Assembly (NCBI GenBank): GCA_934702355.1
Contig: CAKUXX010000008.1
Span: 1 to 64,000, forward strand
DNA length: 64,000 bases
Reading direction: 5' to 3'
Origin: an uncultured Methanomassiliicoccales archaeon
GTDB taxonomy: Archaea; Thermoplasmatota; Thermoplasmata; Methanomassiliicoccales; Methanomethylophilaceae
The notes beneath the pieces were generated by a model. The model was given only the letters and a program-made list of their open reading frames with translations. It did no database searches and had not been told where the DNA came from. Every line of letters starts with the position of its first letter. The stretch's first letter is position 1. This document shows, piece by piece, positions 17,213-26,070 of the stretch. The translations under genes were made by a program, and so were the position numbers.

Positions 17213-18304
17213 TCACGGGAAGATCCTTTTGCACCTGATGAGATTTCCGAGTCTGCGCTGACCGAGCACGTTCATGCAGAATGTGGTCGACCACTCGGAC
17301 CTGAATCCGAATGTGTCTGCGAGCTTCTTGCTCTTGGCGGCAGTCTTCAGAGGTTTCTCCATGACGTGCCTCCACTGAGTCTCGTAATCAGCGAGCGGCG
17401 AACCCGATTTTATATTCGCACCGGCAACGGTTCCGCAGATCCTTCCGGCCATCATGGCGAGAGGTATCCCGCCTCCGTTGACCGATATGACCTGTCCTGC
17501 CGCATCTCCGACGACCATTCCGTTTCCGGACACGGTCTTGGCGATGGGGCCTTCGCTGGGAACATACTTGCCCTCGAGTTTGCAATCGACCTCGAATCCG
17601 TTCTTCTTGGCGAAGACGTCGAAGTACTCGGAGAGCTTACCGCTTGCGAACTTGGGTGAGAATCCCACACCTACGTTGGCCCTTCCGTCCTTGGGGATGA
17701 TCCAACTGTATGCGCCGGGCGCGATGTCTCCGAAGAACATGTGCAGATAGGGCTCGAAATCCCCTTTGACCTGCGCTGTGACTGCCGGGTAAGGATTCCT
17801 GTTACGGGGAAGTCCGAGATTCTGGGCGACCTTGGAACCGGGGCCGTCGGCACCGATGATGACCTTGTACGATATATCGCCCTGATTGGTCTTGGCGACA
17901 CCGCCCTCGATCTTCTGGAACTGACAGTTCTTCACAAGCTCCGCACCGTCTTCGCATGCGAGCTTCGCAAGGTACTGATCGAAACGGTCGCGGTCTGTGG
18001 TGTACCCAGTATGATCGAGTACAGTGACCTTTCCCTTGGGGTCGATGAGCTTGATCCCGATCGTATCGAGGCAGCGGAGCTCCTGGGGGATGTCGAAAAG
18101 TGATTCCCCGTCGGTGAGATTGGGGAACATGAGCTTGATCTCCTCCAAGCTCGGCATGAACTCGCCGCATCTGACCGGTACGCCCACTTCGGAGCGTCTC
18201 TCGATCATCATGACACTGGCACCGGACTGTGCCGCATATCTCGCCGCAGTGCTGCCTGCGGGGCCGGAACCGACCACCAGGACATCGACTTCGTTCCTAT
18301 CCAT
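17213..18304 (-). CDS. geranylgeranyl reductase family flavoprotein (digeranylgeranylglycerophospholipid reductase)
   Basis: The 363-residue protein starts at ATG 18304 after GGTGATATC. It has the FAD Rossmann motif VDVLVVGSGPAGSTAARYA, the family segment GVPVRCGEFMPS, and the second FAD motif GMVVGDAAGQVISVNGGGIPLAMMAGRI. It saturates isoprenoid chains of archaeal lipids. It starts four bases after the upstream prenyl synthase stop, so chain synthesis and reduction are co-expressed. Other family members reduce chains of quinones or chlorophyll, so the exact lipid is inferred. Confidence 0.88.
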   Translation of the reverse strand: MDRNEVDVLVVGSGPAGSTAARYAAQSGASVMMIERRSEVGVPVRCGEFMPSLEEIKLMFPNLTDGESLFDIPQELRCLDTIGIKLIDPKGKVTVLDHTGYTTDRDRFDQYLAKLACEDGAELVKNCQFQKIEGGVAKTNQGDISYKVIIGADGPGSKVAQNLGLPRNRNPYPAVTAQVKGDFEPYLHMFFGDIAPGAYSWIIPKDGRANVGVGFSPKFASGKLSEYFDVFAKKNGFEVDCKLEGKYVPSEGPIAKTVSGNGMVVGDAAGQVISVNGGGIPLAMMAGRICGTVAGANIKSGSPLADYETQWRHVMEKPLKTAAKSKKLADTFGFRSEWSTTFCMNVLGQRRLGNLIRCKRIFP

Positions 18305-18308
18305 GATA

Positions 18309-19274
18309 TCACCTGTTGCGACGGATGACATAGTCGGCGAGGTCGATCAGCGCGTCCTTGTACACCGACCCGGGCAGGGATTCGAGACTGGCCTTGGCCT
18401 GAGCGGAATAACCCTCGGCCTTTTCGACGCAGCGCTCGACCGCATCCGTCTGCCTTATTAGTTCCACGGCCTCTGCGACATCGTCGGTGGTCACATCGAC
18501 CTTCTCGAAGATCTCCTTGATCCTCTTGCCGTGGACGGGATCGCTCATCGCATAGATCACAGGAAGCGTGGGCTTACCTTCGATCATATCCGTTCCGACG
18601 AGTTTCCCTGTGTTCCTGGTGTCCCCGATGACATCCAACGTGTCATCCATAATCTGGAACGCCAGACCTACTTTGAATGCATAATCCCCGAGGATCTCCA
18701 TCTGCGTCATATCAGCGTTTGCGATGGCGACTCCCGATTTCATGGAGGCCTCGAGGAGCTTCGCGGTCTTGCCCGTGATGATCTCGATGTAATCCTCCTC
18801 GGTGACATTTGATGCATGCTCGAAGTCCTTCTGAACGAACTCCCCGGCACCCATGGATGCCGATGCATCGACGATGTATCCGACAATCTGGGGCGCAGCT
18901 GACGCCAGAAGACGGAATCCCATGGCGAACATGAAGTCACCGGCGATGATGGCCTTGGAGATCGTGTACTGCTTGTGAAGGGCCTTCTTTCCGCGCCTCA
19001 CATCCCCCTGGTCGTTGATATCGTCGTGGACGAGGGTGGCGCTGTGGATGATCTCGAATGCGGAACCGACCTCGATGGCCTGCTGGATTTCCGTTCCGCC
19101 GCATGCCCTGAATCCCAGGATGCACATGGACGGCCTGATCCTCTTTCCGCCGGATGCGATGACATACTGACACATCTCCGTCAATTCGGGATTCTCCGAT
19201 TCGAGATCCCTCATTATGAGCTCCTCCACTTTCAGGAGCTCATCTGTGATACAAGAGTGCCATTGCTGGGTCAT
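18309..19274 (-). CDS. geranylgeranyl/farnesyl diphosphate synthase
   Basis: This 321-residue trans-prenyltransferase has the first aspartate-rich motif TLVHDDINDQGDVRRG and the second FQIMDDTLDVIGD, plus GGKRIRP for diphosphate binding. It elongates allylic diphosphates to the C15/C20 chains of archaeal lipids. Chain length cannot be fixed without a structural alignment of the residues before the first DDxxD. The ATG lies about 25 bases from TATA-like CCTTTAAGTA (19296-19305 on the minus strand), so the mRNA is probably leaderless. Confidence 0.93.
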   Translation of the reverse strand: MTQQWHSCITDELLKVEELIMRDLESENPELTEMCQYVIASGGKRIRPSMCILGFRACGGTEIQQAIEVGSAFEIIHSATLVHDDINDQGDVRRGKKALHKQYTISKAIIAGDFMFAMGFRLLASAAPQIVGYIVDASASMGAGEFVQKDFEHASNVTEEDYIEIITGKTAKLLEASMKSGVAIANADMTQMEILGDYAFKVGLAFQIMDDTLDVIGDTRNTGKLVGTDMIEGKPTLPVIYAMSDPVHGKRIKEIFEKVDVTTDDVAEAVELIRQTDAVERCVEKAEGYSAQAKASLESLPGSVYKDALIDLADYVIRRNR

Positions 19275-19351
19275 CGCCGTTGAATCGCGGTAACGTACTT
19301 AAAGGTTGGTTGAAAGGCTTCGTAGCCCGATGAACCCGCCTTGAGAATATA

Positions 19352-19375
19352 GTGGAAAAGGTTTGGGAAAAGGTT
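19352..19375 (-). terminator. T-rich terminator after the Fpo operon
   Basis: On the minus strand, 13-36 bases past the fpoN stop, the sequence reads CCTTTTCCCAAACCTTTTCC. Two T-runs in pyrimidine tracts are typical of archaeal factor-assisted termination. No hairpin is needed or seen. It separates the Fpo operon from the prenyl synthase promoter. Confidence 0.5.
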
Positions 19376-19387
19376 TCTGGATTGTCC

Positions 19388-20872
19388 TCAGAATGCGAAG
19401 AGTGCTCCGGCCGCGGTCTCGCAGTAGTCGAAGATCAGGGAGGGGTAGACTCCCAGGATGATGACGAATGCGACACAGATTGCGATTCCGATGAGGAATG
19501 CAGCAGGCACCTTGATCGTCTCTGTGGATGTTCCCTTCTCGACGTACATAGCCTTGACGACCCTCGCGTAGTAGTACAGCGAGATGGCCGAGTTCAGGAT
19601 GGCGATGAACGCAAGCCAGACCCACTGGGAAGACACTCCGTTCAGGTCTCCGATGGCGGAGGAGAACAGGAAGAACTTCGAAGTGAATCCTGCGAGAGGC
19701 GGAATTCCTGCCAGAGAGAACAGGAACAGCATCATTGCGGCTGCAAGGAACGGGGACCTCTTGGCCAGTCCCTTGTAGTCGGAGATCTTCTCACCGACAC
19801 CGGCGCAGATGAGTGCACCGACGACGAGGAATGCTCCTCCCTTCATGAACACGTGTGTGAACATGTGGAACAGACCTGCGCTGAGAGCATACTCGGACAT
19901 GACGGCCATGACGATCAGGATGTAACCGGCCTGGGCGATGGAGGAGTATGCGAGCATCCTCTTGATGTTGTTCTGTGCGATGGCTACGACATTACCGACG
20001 GTCATCGTGAACGCCGCGATTATAGCGAAGAGGTACTGGACCTCCTCTCCACAGATCTGCGCACAGGCGGTTCCCGAGATGAACATGACCAGGAAGATCT
20101 GGAAGAAGACGGAGAGACCCATCTTCTTGGATCCGGTGGCCAGGAACATGGACACGGGGGAGGAAGCTCCCTCGTACACATCGGGGGCCCACATGTGGAA
20201 GGGCACTGCGGCGATCTTGAATCCGTATCCGGCGATCATGCTGACGAGTGCGACAGCGAACATCCAGTTCATTCCGTCGAGCTGCACTGTGTCGGCGATG
20301 GCCGAGATGTCTGTGGTTCCGGTGAGACCGTAGAGCATGGAGATACCGTAGATCGTCAGAGCGGTGGACATTCCTCCGATGATGACGTACTTGACTCCTG
20401 CCTCTGCGGCCCTGGAGTCCTTCCTCTTCATTGTGACGAGGGCGTAGGACGAGATACTGGTAAGCTCGACACCGACGAAGATCGTCAGAAGATCGGAGGA
20501 TCCTGCGACGAACATCATACCGGTGGAAGCACCCATGATCAGAGCATAGTATGCGCCGACATGCAGCCTTGTGGTCTCAACACTGGAGTTGGAGACGAGG
20601 ATTGCAAGGAACAGCACGATCTGGAAGAGCAGGACCATGAGTCCTGTGTAGGCGTTGTATTCGTAGGCGCCGAGGGTCTCTCCGACGTATCCGTCAGTCA
20701 GCATCATAGCGTTGACCAGGAGGGACACGATCGAGAAGACCAGGGCGACCGCCCATGTCGCGGTGTTCCTCTTTCCGAGGAACTGGACCGCGGGCATGAT
20801 GAGCGCTCCGATCAGCAGTATGATCAGGGGTGCGATGGCTGTGTAGTCACCGAATATGCTTGTGAAATCCAT
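19388..20872 (-). CDS. fpoN: F420H2 dehydrogenase-like complex subunit FpoN (NuoN/antiporter-like)
   Basis: This 494-residue polytopic membrane protein starts MDFTSIFGDY at 20872, where its ATG overlaps the fpoM stop (TGATG). The in-frame extension upstream lies inside fpoM. Proton-channel motifs include GVELTSISSYALV (the membrane Glu), AAVPFHMWAPDVYEGASSPVS and NNIKRMLAYSSIAQAGYIL. It pumps ions in the membrane arm. It is the last gene of the operon; no fpoO follows. Confidence 0.95.
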   Translation of the reverse strand: MDFTSIFGDYTAIAPLIILLIGALIMPAVQFLGKRNTATWAVALVFSIVSLLVNAMMLTDGYVGETLGAYEYNAYTGLMVLLFQIVLFLAILVSNSSVETTRLHVGAYYALIMGASTGMMFVAGSSDLLTIFVGVELTSISSYALVTMKRKDSRAAEAGVKYVIIGGMSTALTIYGISMLYGLTGTTDISAIADTVQLDGMNWMFAVALVSMIAGYGFKIAAVPFHMWAPDVYEGASSPVSMFLATGSKKMGLSVFFQIFLVMFISGTACAQICGEEVQYLFAIIAAFTMTVGNVVAIAQNNIKRMLAYSSIAQAGYILIVMAVMSEYALSAGLFHMFTHVFMKGGAFLVVGALICAGVGEKISDYKGLAKRSPFLAAAMMLFLFSLAGIPPLAGFTSKFFLFSSAIGDLNGVSSQWVWLAFIAILNSAISLYYYARVVKAMYVEKGTSTETIKVPAAFLIGIAICVAFVIILGVYPSLIFDYCETAAGALFAF

Positions 20873-22362
20873 CAGAGCACCTCCATAAGGGTCTGTATGT
20901 AGGGTTCGACGAACGAGAGTGCGCCATCGGGCCAAACTCCGTACAGGGCGATCAGGACCACGAGGACCGCGAGAGCGGCGAACTCGGGCTTGCTGACGTC
21001 GTGGACGTGCTCGAGGTCGATCTTGGTTGTCTCGGGGCCGAACAGGGTCTTCTGCATGGCCCACAGGTAGTAGCCTGCGGTGAGCATGAGGGTCAGCAGG
21101 CAGAAGAGAATCAGCCAAAGCATGCCCTCACTCTGGATGAACTCGTAGAATCCGTAGACGAGAGGGAACTCTCCCCAGAATCCGACAAGTCCGGGCAGTC
21201 CGAGAGATGCCATGAATCCGATCATCATGAAGGTGGCGAACACAGGGAGCCTTCCGGCGAGACCGCCGAGGAGAGGCATCTCTCTGGTTCCGACGATGTG
21301 ACCGCACATTCCGCACACCATGAACAGGACTGCGGAGATGAGTCCGTGGGCGAACATCTGGAAGATAGCGAATGTTATTCCGATGTCGGAAAGGCATCCG
21401 ATTCCCAGCATGACCATTCCCATGTGGCTGATGGACGAGAATGCGACCATCTTCTTGAGATCTGTCTGAGCGATACAGGCGTAGGCTCCATAGACCATGG
21501 AGACGAGTCCGATCGCGATGATGACCCACTGCCAGTAGTGAGCTCCCAGGGGGAGGGCCTCCAGGCAGATGCGTATGATACCGTAGGATCCCATCTTAAG
21601 CATGACACCTGCCAAGAGGACGGATCCGCCGGTAGGGGCCTCGACGTGTGCGTCGGGCAGCCATGTATGGAAGGGAACGGAAGGCATCTTGACCATGAAT
21701 CCGAAGAAGAGCAGAGCGAATACGATCGCCTGGAATGCCTCGGAGGTGGTCGGCATGATGCTGTTGATCGTCTCGAAGGAGAAGTCTGCGACTCCTGTCA
21801 TCGAAGCGACCTCGAATCCCATGGCGAAGATACCGATCAGCATGACCAGCGACGCCACATGGGTGTAGATCAGGAACTTGATTGCTGCGTAGTGCCTCCT
21901 GGGGCCTCCGTACCATGAGATCATGAAGTACATGGGCACCAGGGTGATCTCCCACATCACGTAGAACAGGAAGTAGTCTGCAGCGAGGTAGACTCCCATC
22001 AGTCCGACTTCCATTGCCATTACGAGGGTGTGGAAGTAGTTGGGCCTGTCCTTCTCCTCTGCGGAGAAGATGACAACGAGCAGGGTCAGCAGAGCGGTCA
22101 GGAAGACCATCAGGATGCTGAGACCGTCGATTGCGAGGGCGAAACTGATCGTCACGGTGTTCGTGCTGATCCACTTGTAGGACTCGCTGAGGTCGCCCAT
22201 CTCGGTGGCGAACATGATGTACAGTGTGATCACGAGTGTGATGGCGGAGAAGACTCCGGCCACGTATTTTGCGTATTTCTGCCTCTCTCCGCCCATGAAC
22301 AGGGTAGCGAGGGCTCCGATCAGGGGTATGAGTATGAGCAGGCTCAGAAACGGTATTTCCAT
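20872..22362 (-). CDS. fpoM: Fpo complex subunit FpoM (NuoM/antiporter-like)
   Basis: The 496-residue membrane protein starts at ATG 22362 (MEIPFLSLLILIPLIG), seven bases after GGAGGT, which is read inside the end of fpoL. Motifs are MWEITLVPMYFMISWYGG, MPSVPFHTWLPDAHVEAPTGGSV and TDLKKMVAFSSISHMGMVMLG, giving the conserved Glu and Lys of the proton channel. About 14 hydrophobic segments are seen. Confidence 0.95.
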   Translation of the reverse strand: MEIPFLSLLILIPLIGALATLFMGGERQKYAKYVAGVFSAITLVITLYIMFATEMGDLSESYKWISTNTVTISFALAIDGLSILMVFLTALLTLLVVIFSAEEKDRPNYFHTLVMAMEVGLMGVYLAADYFLFYVMWEITLVPMYFMISWYGGPRRHYAAIKFLIYTHVASLVMLIGIFAMGFEVASMTGVADFSFETINSIMPTTSEAFQAIVFALLFFGFMVKMPSVPFHTWLPDAHVEAPTGGSVLLAGVMLKMGSYGIIRICLEALPLGAHYWQWVIIAIGLVSMVYGAYACIAQTDLKKMVAFSSISHMGMVMLGIGCLSDIGITFAIFQMFAHGLISAVLFMVCGMCGHIVGTREMPLLGGLAGRLPVFATFMMIGFMASLGLPGLVGFWGEFPLVYGFYEFIQSEGMLWLILFCLLTLMLTAGYYLWAMQKTLFGPETTKIDLEHVHDVSKPEFAALAVLVVLIALYGVWPDGALSFVEPYIQTLMEVL

Positions 22363-22363
22363 C

Positions 22364-24388
22364 TCACATACCTCCAAGGATCATAGCGATGACGACGAAC
22401 AGCACGGAGAGCACCGAGATTCCGATCAGGACGACCGAGGAGTAATCCTGGACGTGACCGGTCTGCATCTTGCTCATGACATCTCCTCCACCGATGACGG
22501 CTCCGGAGAGACCGTTGACGGTTCCGTCGATGACCTGCCTGTCGACATAGTTCACACCACGGGCGACGCCGTCTCCGAGCTTCCAGGAAACCTGGTTGTA
22601 GAACTCGGGGAAGTACCACCTGTTGGCGAGCAGCTTGTAGATAGCGGACTGACCCTCCTTGTTGAACTTGCCGGGGTTGATGGTCTTCTTGGCGTACATG
22701 AGGTACGCAAGGCCGATTCCTGCAAGGGCGAGGACGATCGTCAGATAGGTGTAGGGGTTGGTGAAGAGTTCGCTGAAGTACTCGAAGCCTTCCTTGTGTC
22801 CGCCACCGACTATGAATCCGGTGGATGTGACATCGAAGGAGATCATTGCGTCGAGTCCGAACATTATGAAGAATCCACTGAGGACTGCGAACACGGACAG
22901 GATCATCAGAGGGACCGTCATGGTCTTCGGAGACTCTCCGTGGCAGTGCTGGGAAGCGTGTCCCTCCTCTCCCATGAAGGTCATGAACCACATGCGGAAC
23001 ATGTAGAACGCTGTCATGAAAGCGGTGATGACTGCGAGCAGCCAAAGGACGGTGAACCAGATGGTCTCGTCTCCGGCCTCAAGTGCGATCTCGAGGACGA
23101 GATCCTTGGACCAGAATCCGCTGAAGAGCGGGAATCCTGCGATGGACAGGGAACCGAGGAGCATTGTGATGGAGGTGACCTTCATGTGTTTGTGAAGTCC
23201 GCCCATCTCCCTCATATCCTCTGTACCTACGGCGTGGATGACGGATCCGGAGCACATGAACAGCAGGGCCTTGAAGAAGGCGTGGTTCATCATGTGGAAG
23301 CATCCTGCGATGAATCCTGCGGTTCCGGCTGCGATGAGGGCATCGTTTCCATCCCTGAGACCGATGGCCATCAGGTATCCTCCGGCTCCGAGAGCGAGGA
23401 TCATGTATCCGAGCTGGGAGACGGTGGAGAAGGCGAGGACCTTCTTGATGTTCATGTTGTTCATCGCCATGGTTGCGGCGAAGAATGCTGTGACTCCTCC
23501 GATTATTCCGACGAAGAGCATCACTTCAGGGTTCTGGATGAACAGAGGATATCCCCTGGCAACCAGGTAGACTCCGGCCTTGACCATTGTCGCGGCGTGG
23601 ATCAAAGACGATACTGTGGTAGGACCGGCCATCGCATCGGGCAGCCAGTCGTGAAGCGGGAACTGAGCGCTCTTTCCGATGACTCCTCCGAAGACGAGGA
23701 ACATACCGAGCATCAGCATATCGGGGTCGGCGGCGGCGATGTTGGCCGCGTCGAACAGGTTGGTGTAGTCCAGGCTGTGGAACTCACCGAGCAGTACGAA
23801 GAGTCCTGCCATCAGACAGACGTCACCGAGACGGGTGACGAGGAAGGCCTTCTTGGCTGCGGAGGCTGCGTTTGCAGAAGCTGCATCGCCCTCGGGGTGC
23901 CTGAAGGACCAGAATCCGATAAGCAGGTACGAGCACAGTCCCATGACCTCCCAGAAGATGAACATCTCGAGGAAGTTGCTGGAGACGATCAGTCCGAGCA
24001 TACCGGTCAGGAACAGGGAGACCTCGGCGTAGTACCTCGTCTTCCTGGCGCCCTGGTCGCCCATGTATCCGATGGAGTACACGAAGATCAGAGTGGAGAT
24101 GAACGAGGAGAACAGCATCATCATGCAGGTGAGGCCGTCCACGTAGTATCCGAGGTGCATGGTCAGATCGCCGATGTGGAACCACTCGATGGAGGACGTC
24201 ACGGCGTTGGGGTACGCATCTCCGGTGAGGTACTCATAGGAGATGAGCGCGGCTATGATAAAGGCGAACAGAGCGCCCGCTATTGCGATGTAGCCTCCTT
24301 TCTCAGGAGTCTTCCTGCCGACAAGGCCGATGATCAGGAAGCACAGCATCGGAATGAGGGGCACGAGCCAAGTGTATTCTATGAACAT
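22364..24388 (-). CDS. fpoL: Fpo complex subunit FpoL (NuoL/antiporter-like)
   Basis: This 674-residue protein is the largest membrane subunit. FIFWEVMGLCSYLLIGFW, SAQFPLHDWLPDAMAGPTTVSSLIHAATMVKAGVYL and MNNMNIKKVLAFSTVSQLGYMIL are the NuoL signatures. A long C-terminal part (about 530-674) contains the lateral helix region and a final membrane anchor. It starts two bases after the fpoK stop. Confidence 0.95.
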   Translation of the reverse strand: MFIEYTWLVPLIPMLCFLIIGLVGRKTPEKGGYIAIAGALFAFIIAALISYEYLTGDAYPNAVTSSIEWFHIGDLTMHLGYYVDGLTCMMMLFSSFISTLIFVYSIGYMGDQGARKTRYYAEVSLFLTGMLGLIVSSNFLEMFIFWEVMGLCSYLLIGFWSFRHPEGDAASANAASAAKKAFLVTRLGDVCLMAGLFVLLGEFHSLDYTNLFDAANIAAADPDMLMLGMFLVFGGVIGKSAQFPLHDWLPDAMAGPTTVSSLIHAATMVKAGVYLVARGYPLFIQNPEVMLFVGIIGGVTAFFAATMAMNNMNIKKVLAFSTVSQLGYMILALGAGGYLMAIGLRDGNDALIAAGTAGFIAGCFHMMNHAFFKALLFMCSGSVIHAVGTEDMREMGGLHKHMKVTSITMLLGSLSIAGFPLFSGFWSKDLVLEIALEAGDETIWFTVLWLLAVITAFMTAFYMFRMWFMTFMGEEGHASQHCHGESPKTMTVPLMILSVFAVLSGFFIMFGLDAMISFDVTSTGFIVGGGHKEGFEYFSELFTNPYTYLTIVLALAGIGLAYLMYAKKTINPGKFNKEGQSAIYKLLANRWYFPEFYNQVSWKLGDGVARGVNYVDRQVIDGTVNGLSGAVIGGGDVMSKMQTGHVQDYSSVVLIGISVLSVLFVVIAMILGGM

Positions 24389-24389
24389 C

Positions 24390-24698
24390 TTACCACCTCA
24401 TTGATGTGAGTTCCGCATCGTCGAGGTCGCTTGTCTTCCTCAGCTTGTATGCGTTGAGCAGGATAGCGATACCGACTGCTACTTCAGCTGCAGCGACGGA
24501 GATGGTCATGACGACGAATGCCTGACCGATCACGTCTGCGTTGTATGCGCCGAAGGCTACGAAGTTAATGTTGGCTGCATTGAGCATGAGCTCGATGCAC
24601 ATGAGAACAACGATAGCGTTGCTCTTGGTGAGGACACCGTATGCGCCGATCACGAACAGGATGGCGCCGAGCACGAGGAAGTACTCAATTGGAATCAT
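24390..24698 (-). CDS. fpoK: Fpo complex subunit FpoK (NuoK)
   Basis: The 102-residue protein has three membrane segments and starts MIPIEYFLVLGAILFVIGAYG at 24698; a longer in-frame extension lies within fpoJ. The two buried glutamates of NuoK are visible in LMCIELMLNAANINFV and SVAAAEVAVGIAIL. It overlaps the upstream fpoJ C-terminal part by 14 bases. Its stop is TAA, one of only two I noted in the window. Confidence 0.95.
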   Translation of the reverse strand: MIPIEYFLVLGAILFVIGAYGVLTKSNAIVVLMCIELMLNAANINFVAFGAYNADVIGQAFVVMTISVAAAEVAVGIAILLNAYKLRKTSDLDDAELTSMRW

Positions 24699-24996
24699 CG
24701 GATTCGACCTCCTCTCTCGAAATGCACACTCCACCGATCATGGCTCCGAACATGAGGAGCGCAAGGGGGATCAGCACGAGTCCGTATTTCTCGAACACCG
24801 TGTATGCAAGGCTGTTCTCTTTGACGTTTCCGTCGTCGTCCATGATTCCACTGTCGCCGCTGGGGTCGATTGTGGGGACGTTCTGAGGTGCGTCGTAATC
24901 TGTGTAGTTATCCCAGTCGACTGTCGCGATACCGACCACGAGGATGGCCAGCAGAACGACGGAGACGGATACACCGACGATTACCTTCTTACTCAT
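24685..24996 (-). CDS. fpoJ: Fpo complex subunit FpoJ, C-terminal half
   Basis: The 103-residue protein has a membrane segment at 5-25, a 45-residue hydrophilic loop rich in Asp (NYTDYDAPQ, SGDSGIMDDDG), and a second segment at 78-95. It corresponds to the C-terminal part of NuoJ. Having fpoJ split in two genes is normal in Fpo operons such as that of Methanosarcina. It overlaps the N-terminal half gene by eight bases and fpoK by 14. Confidence 0.85.
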   Translation of the reverse strand: MSKKVIVGVSVSVVLLAILVVGIATVDWDNYTDYDAPQNVPTIDPSGDSGIMDDDGNVKENSLAYTVFEKYGLVLIPLALLMFGAMIGGVCISREEVESDDSN

Positions 24997-25330
24997 CGGA
25001 ATCGCCCTCCGATTTCATGATATACCTTCTTGTCAACATGATGCTGAACGCGAACAGGATGGTGATGGCTCCAACGTAAACGAGGATCTGCACCACACCT
25101 AGGAATTCCGCTTCAAGGAAGAAGTACACGAACCCGACACAGAGGAAGACCAGAGCGAGATAGAACGCGCTGTGGATGACCTCTTTCCTTGTCACAACCG
25201 AAAGTGCGGCAAGGATGGCGATGGCCGAAAGTATCAGGAACGCGACGAGGTCGAGGTTACCGAGGAGATAGCTCCCGAAGTCACCGAGACCGTTCCAAAT
25301 GGAATTCAACAAGTCCATGAGAGCTCCCAT
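24989..25330 (-). CDS. fpoJ: Fpo complex subunit FpoJ, N-terminal half
   Basis: The 113-residue protein has three membrane segments. The NuoJ signature is AFYLALVFLCVGFVYFFLEAEFLGVVQILVYVGAITILFAFSIML, including the pi-bulge region. The ATG at 25330 overlaps the fpoI stop by one base (TGATG). It forms part of the membrane coupling region between FpoH and the pumps. Confidence 0.92.
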   Translation of the reverse strand: MGALMDLLNSIWNGLGDFGSYLLGNLDLVAFLILSAIAILAALSVVTRKEVIHSAFYLALVFLCVGFVYFFLEAEFLGVVQILVYVGAITILFAFSIMLTRRYIMKSEGDSDE

Positions 25331-26070
25331 CAGAGCACCTCCTTGATCTCAAGGGCATCTTTCGGACAATCGTCCACGCAGTTCCTGCAGCAGATGCACT
25401 TGCTGTTGTCGATCACCGGGCGCAGGATGGGCTTTCCTTTGTCGTTGACTCCTTTCTCGACCATCTCAATGGCCGAAACGGGGCAGACTTTGGCGCACTT
25501 CTTGCATCCGATGCACTTGCTGTCGGTCAGTTCGGGCCTGTCGATGTCGAAGAGGGACACACGCCTGTCGGAGTTGCCGTTCTCGATATCGGAGGGCAGG
25601 GTGACCTCCAGCTTGACCTTCATTCCCTCTGTGGTACCCTCGTAGTTGAGCCTCTTGGGTCCGTAGATGAGATCGAACCTCGTGTACTCGGCGAGCTCGT
25701 ACTCGGGCGTGACGGTCATGGCGTCGACAGGGCAGTACTCTGCGCAGTATCCGCACATGGCGCACCTGCCGAGGTTGACCTGGGGCTTCTTGACCGTTTT
25801 GCCGTCTGCATCCTCTGTCTCGACGAGCTTGATGCATGCAGTGGGGCACATGCGCTCGCACATGCCGCAACCGACGCACTTGTCGAACACGAGTCCGGGG
25901 CGTCCGCGGTAGTTCTCGGGGACCCACTCCTTCTCGTAGGGATACAGAACCGTGACGGGTCTGTGGAAGATGGTCTTGACGAAGAGCTTGAGCACGGCCC
26001 ACTGGGGTTTGAGCACCCAGAAGCTCTTTGCCAGGTTCTTTGGATATTTGTCTAGATATCTGATTGTCAT
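25330..26070 (-). CDS. fpoI: Fpo complex subunit FpoI with four [4Fe-4S] motifs (two more than usual)
   Basis: The 246-residue protein starts at ATG 26070 (MTIRYLDKYPKNLAKSF), overlapping the fpoH stop. The first half is a normal NuoI: CVGCGMCERMCP (about 65-76) and CAMCGYCAEYCP (about 102-113), then YELAEYTRFDLIYG. After a 50-residue linker come two further complete CxxCxxCxxxCP motifs, CIGCKKCAKVCP and CICCRNCVDDCP. The canonical subunit carries only two clusters. The added module could accept electrons from ferredoxin or a heterodisulphide reductase partner, which is inference from the absence of FpoF. Confidence 0.92.
   Translation of the reverse strand: MTIRYLDKYPKNLAKSFWVLKPQWAVLKLFVKTIFHRPVTVLYPYEKEWVPENYRGRPGLVFDKCVGCGMCERMCPTACIKLVETEDADGKTVKKPQVNLGRCAMCGYCAEYCPVDAMTVTPEYELAEYTRFDLIYGPKRLNYEGTTEGMKVKLEVTLPSDIENGNSDRRVSLFDIDRPELTDSKCIGCKKCAKVCPVSAIEMVEKGVNDKGKPILRPVIDNSKCICCRNCVDDCPKDALEIKEVL

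Noticed and set aside
19388..24388. Long plus-strand frames opposite fpoN, fpoM and fpoL (about 300-730 codons)
   Set aside because: They are rich in D, E, G and H and mirror the complement of membrane-protein codons; no domains, and the minus-strand genes are certain.
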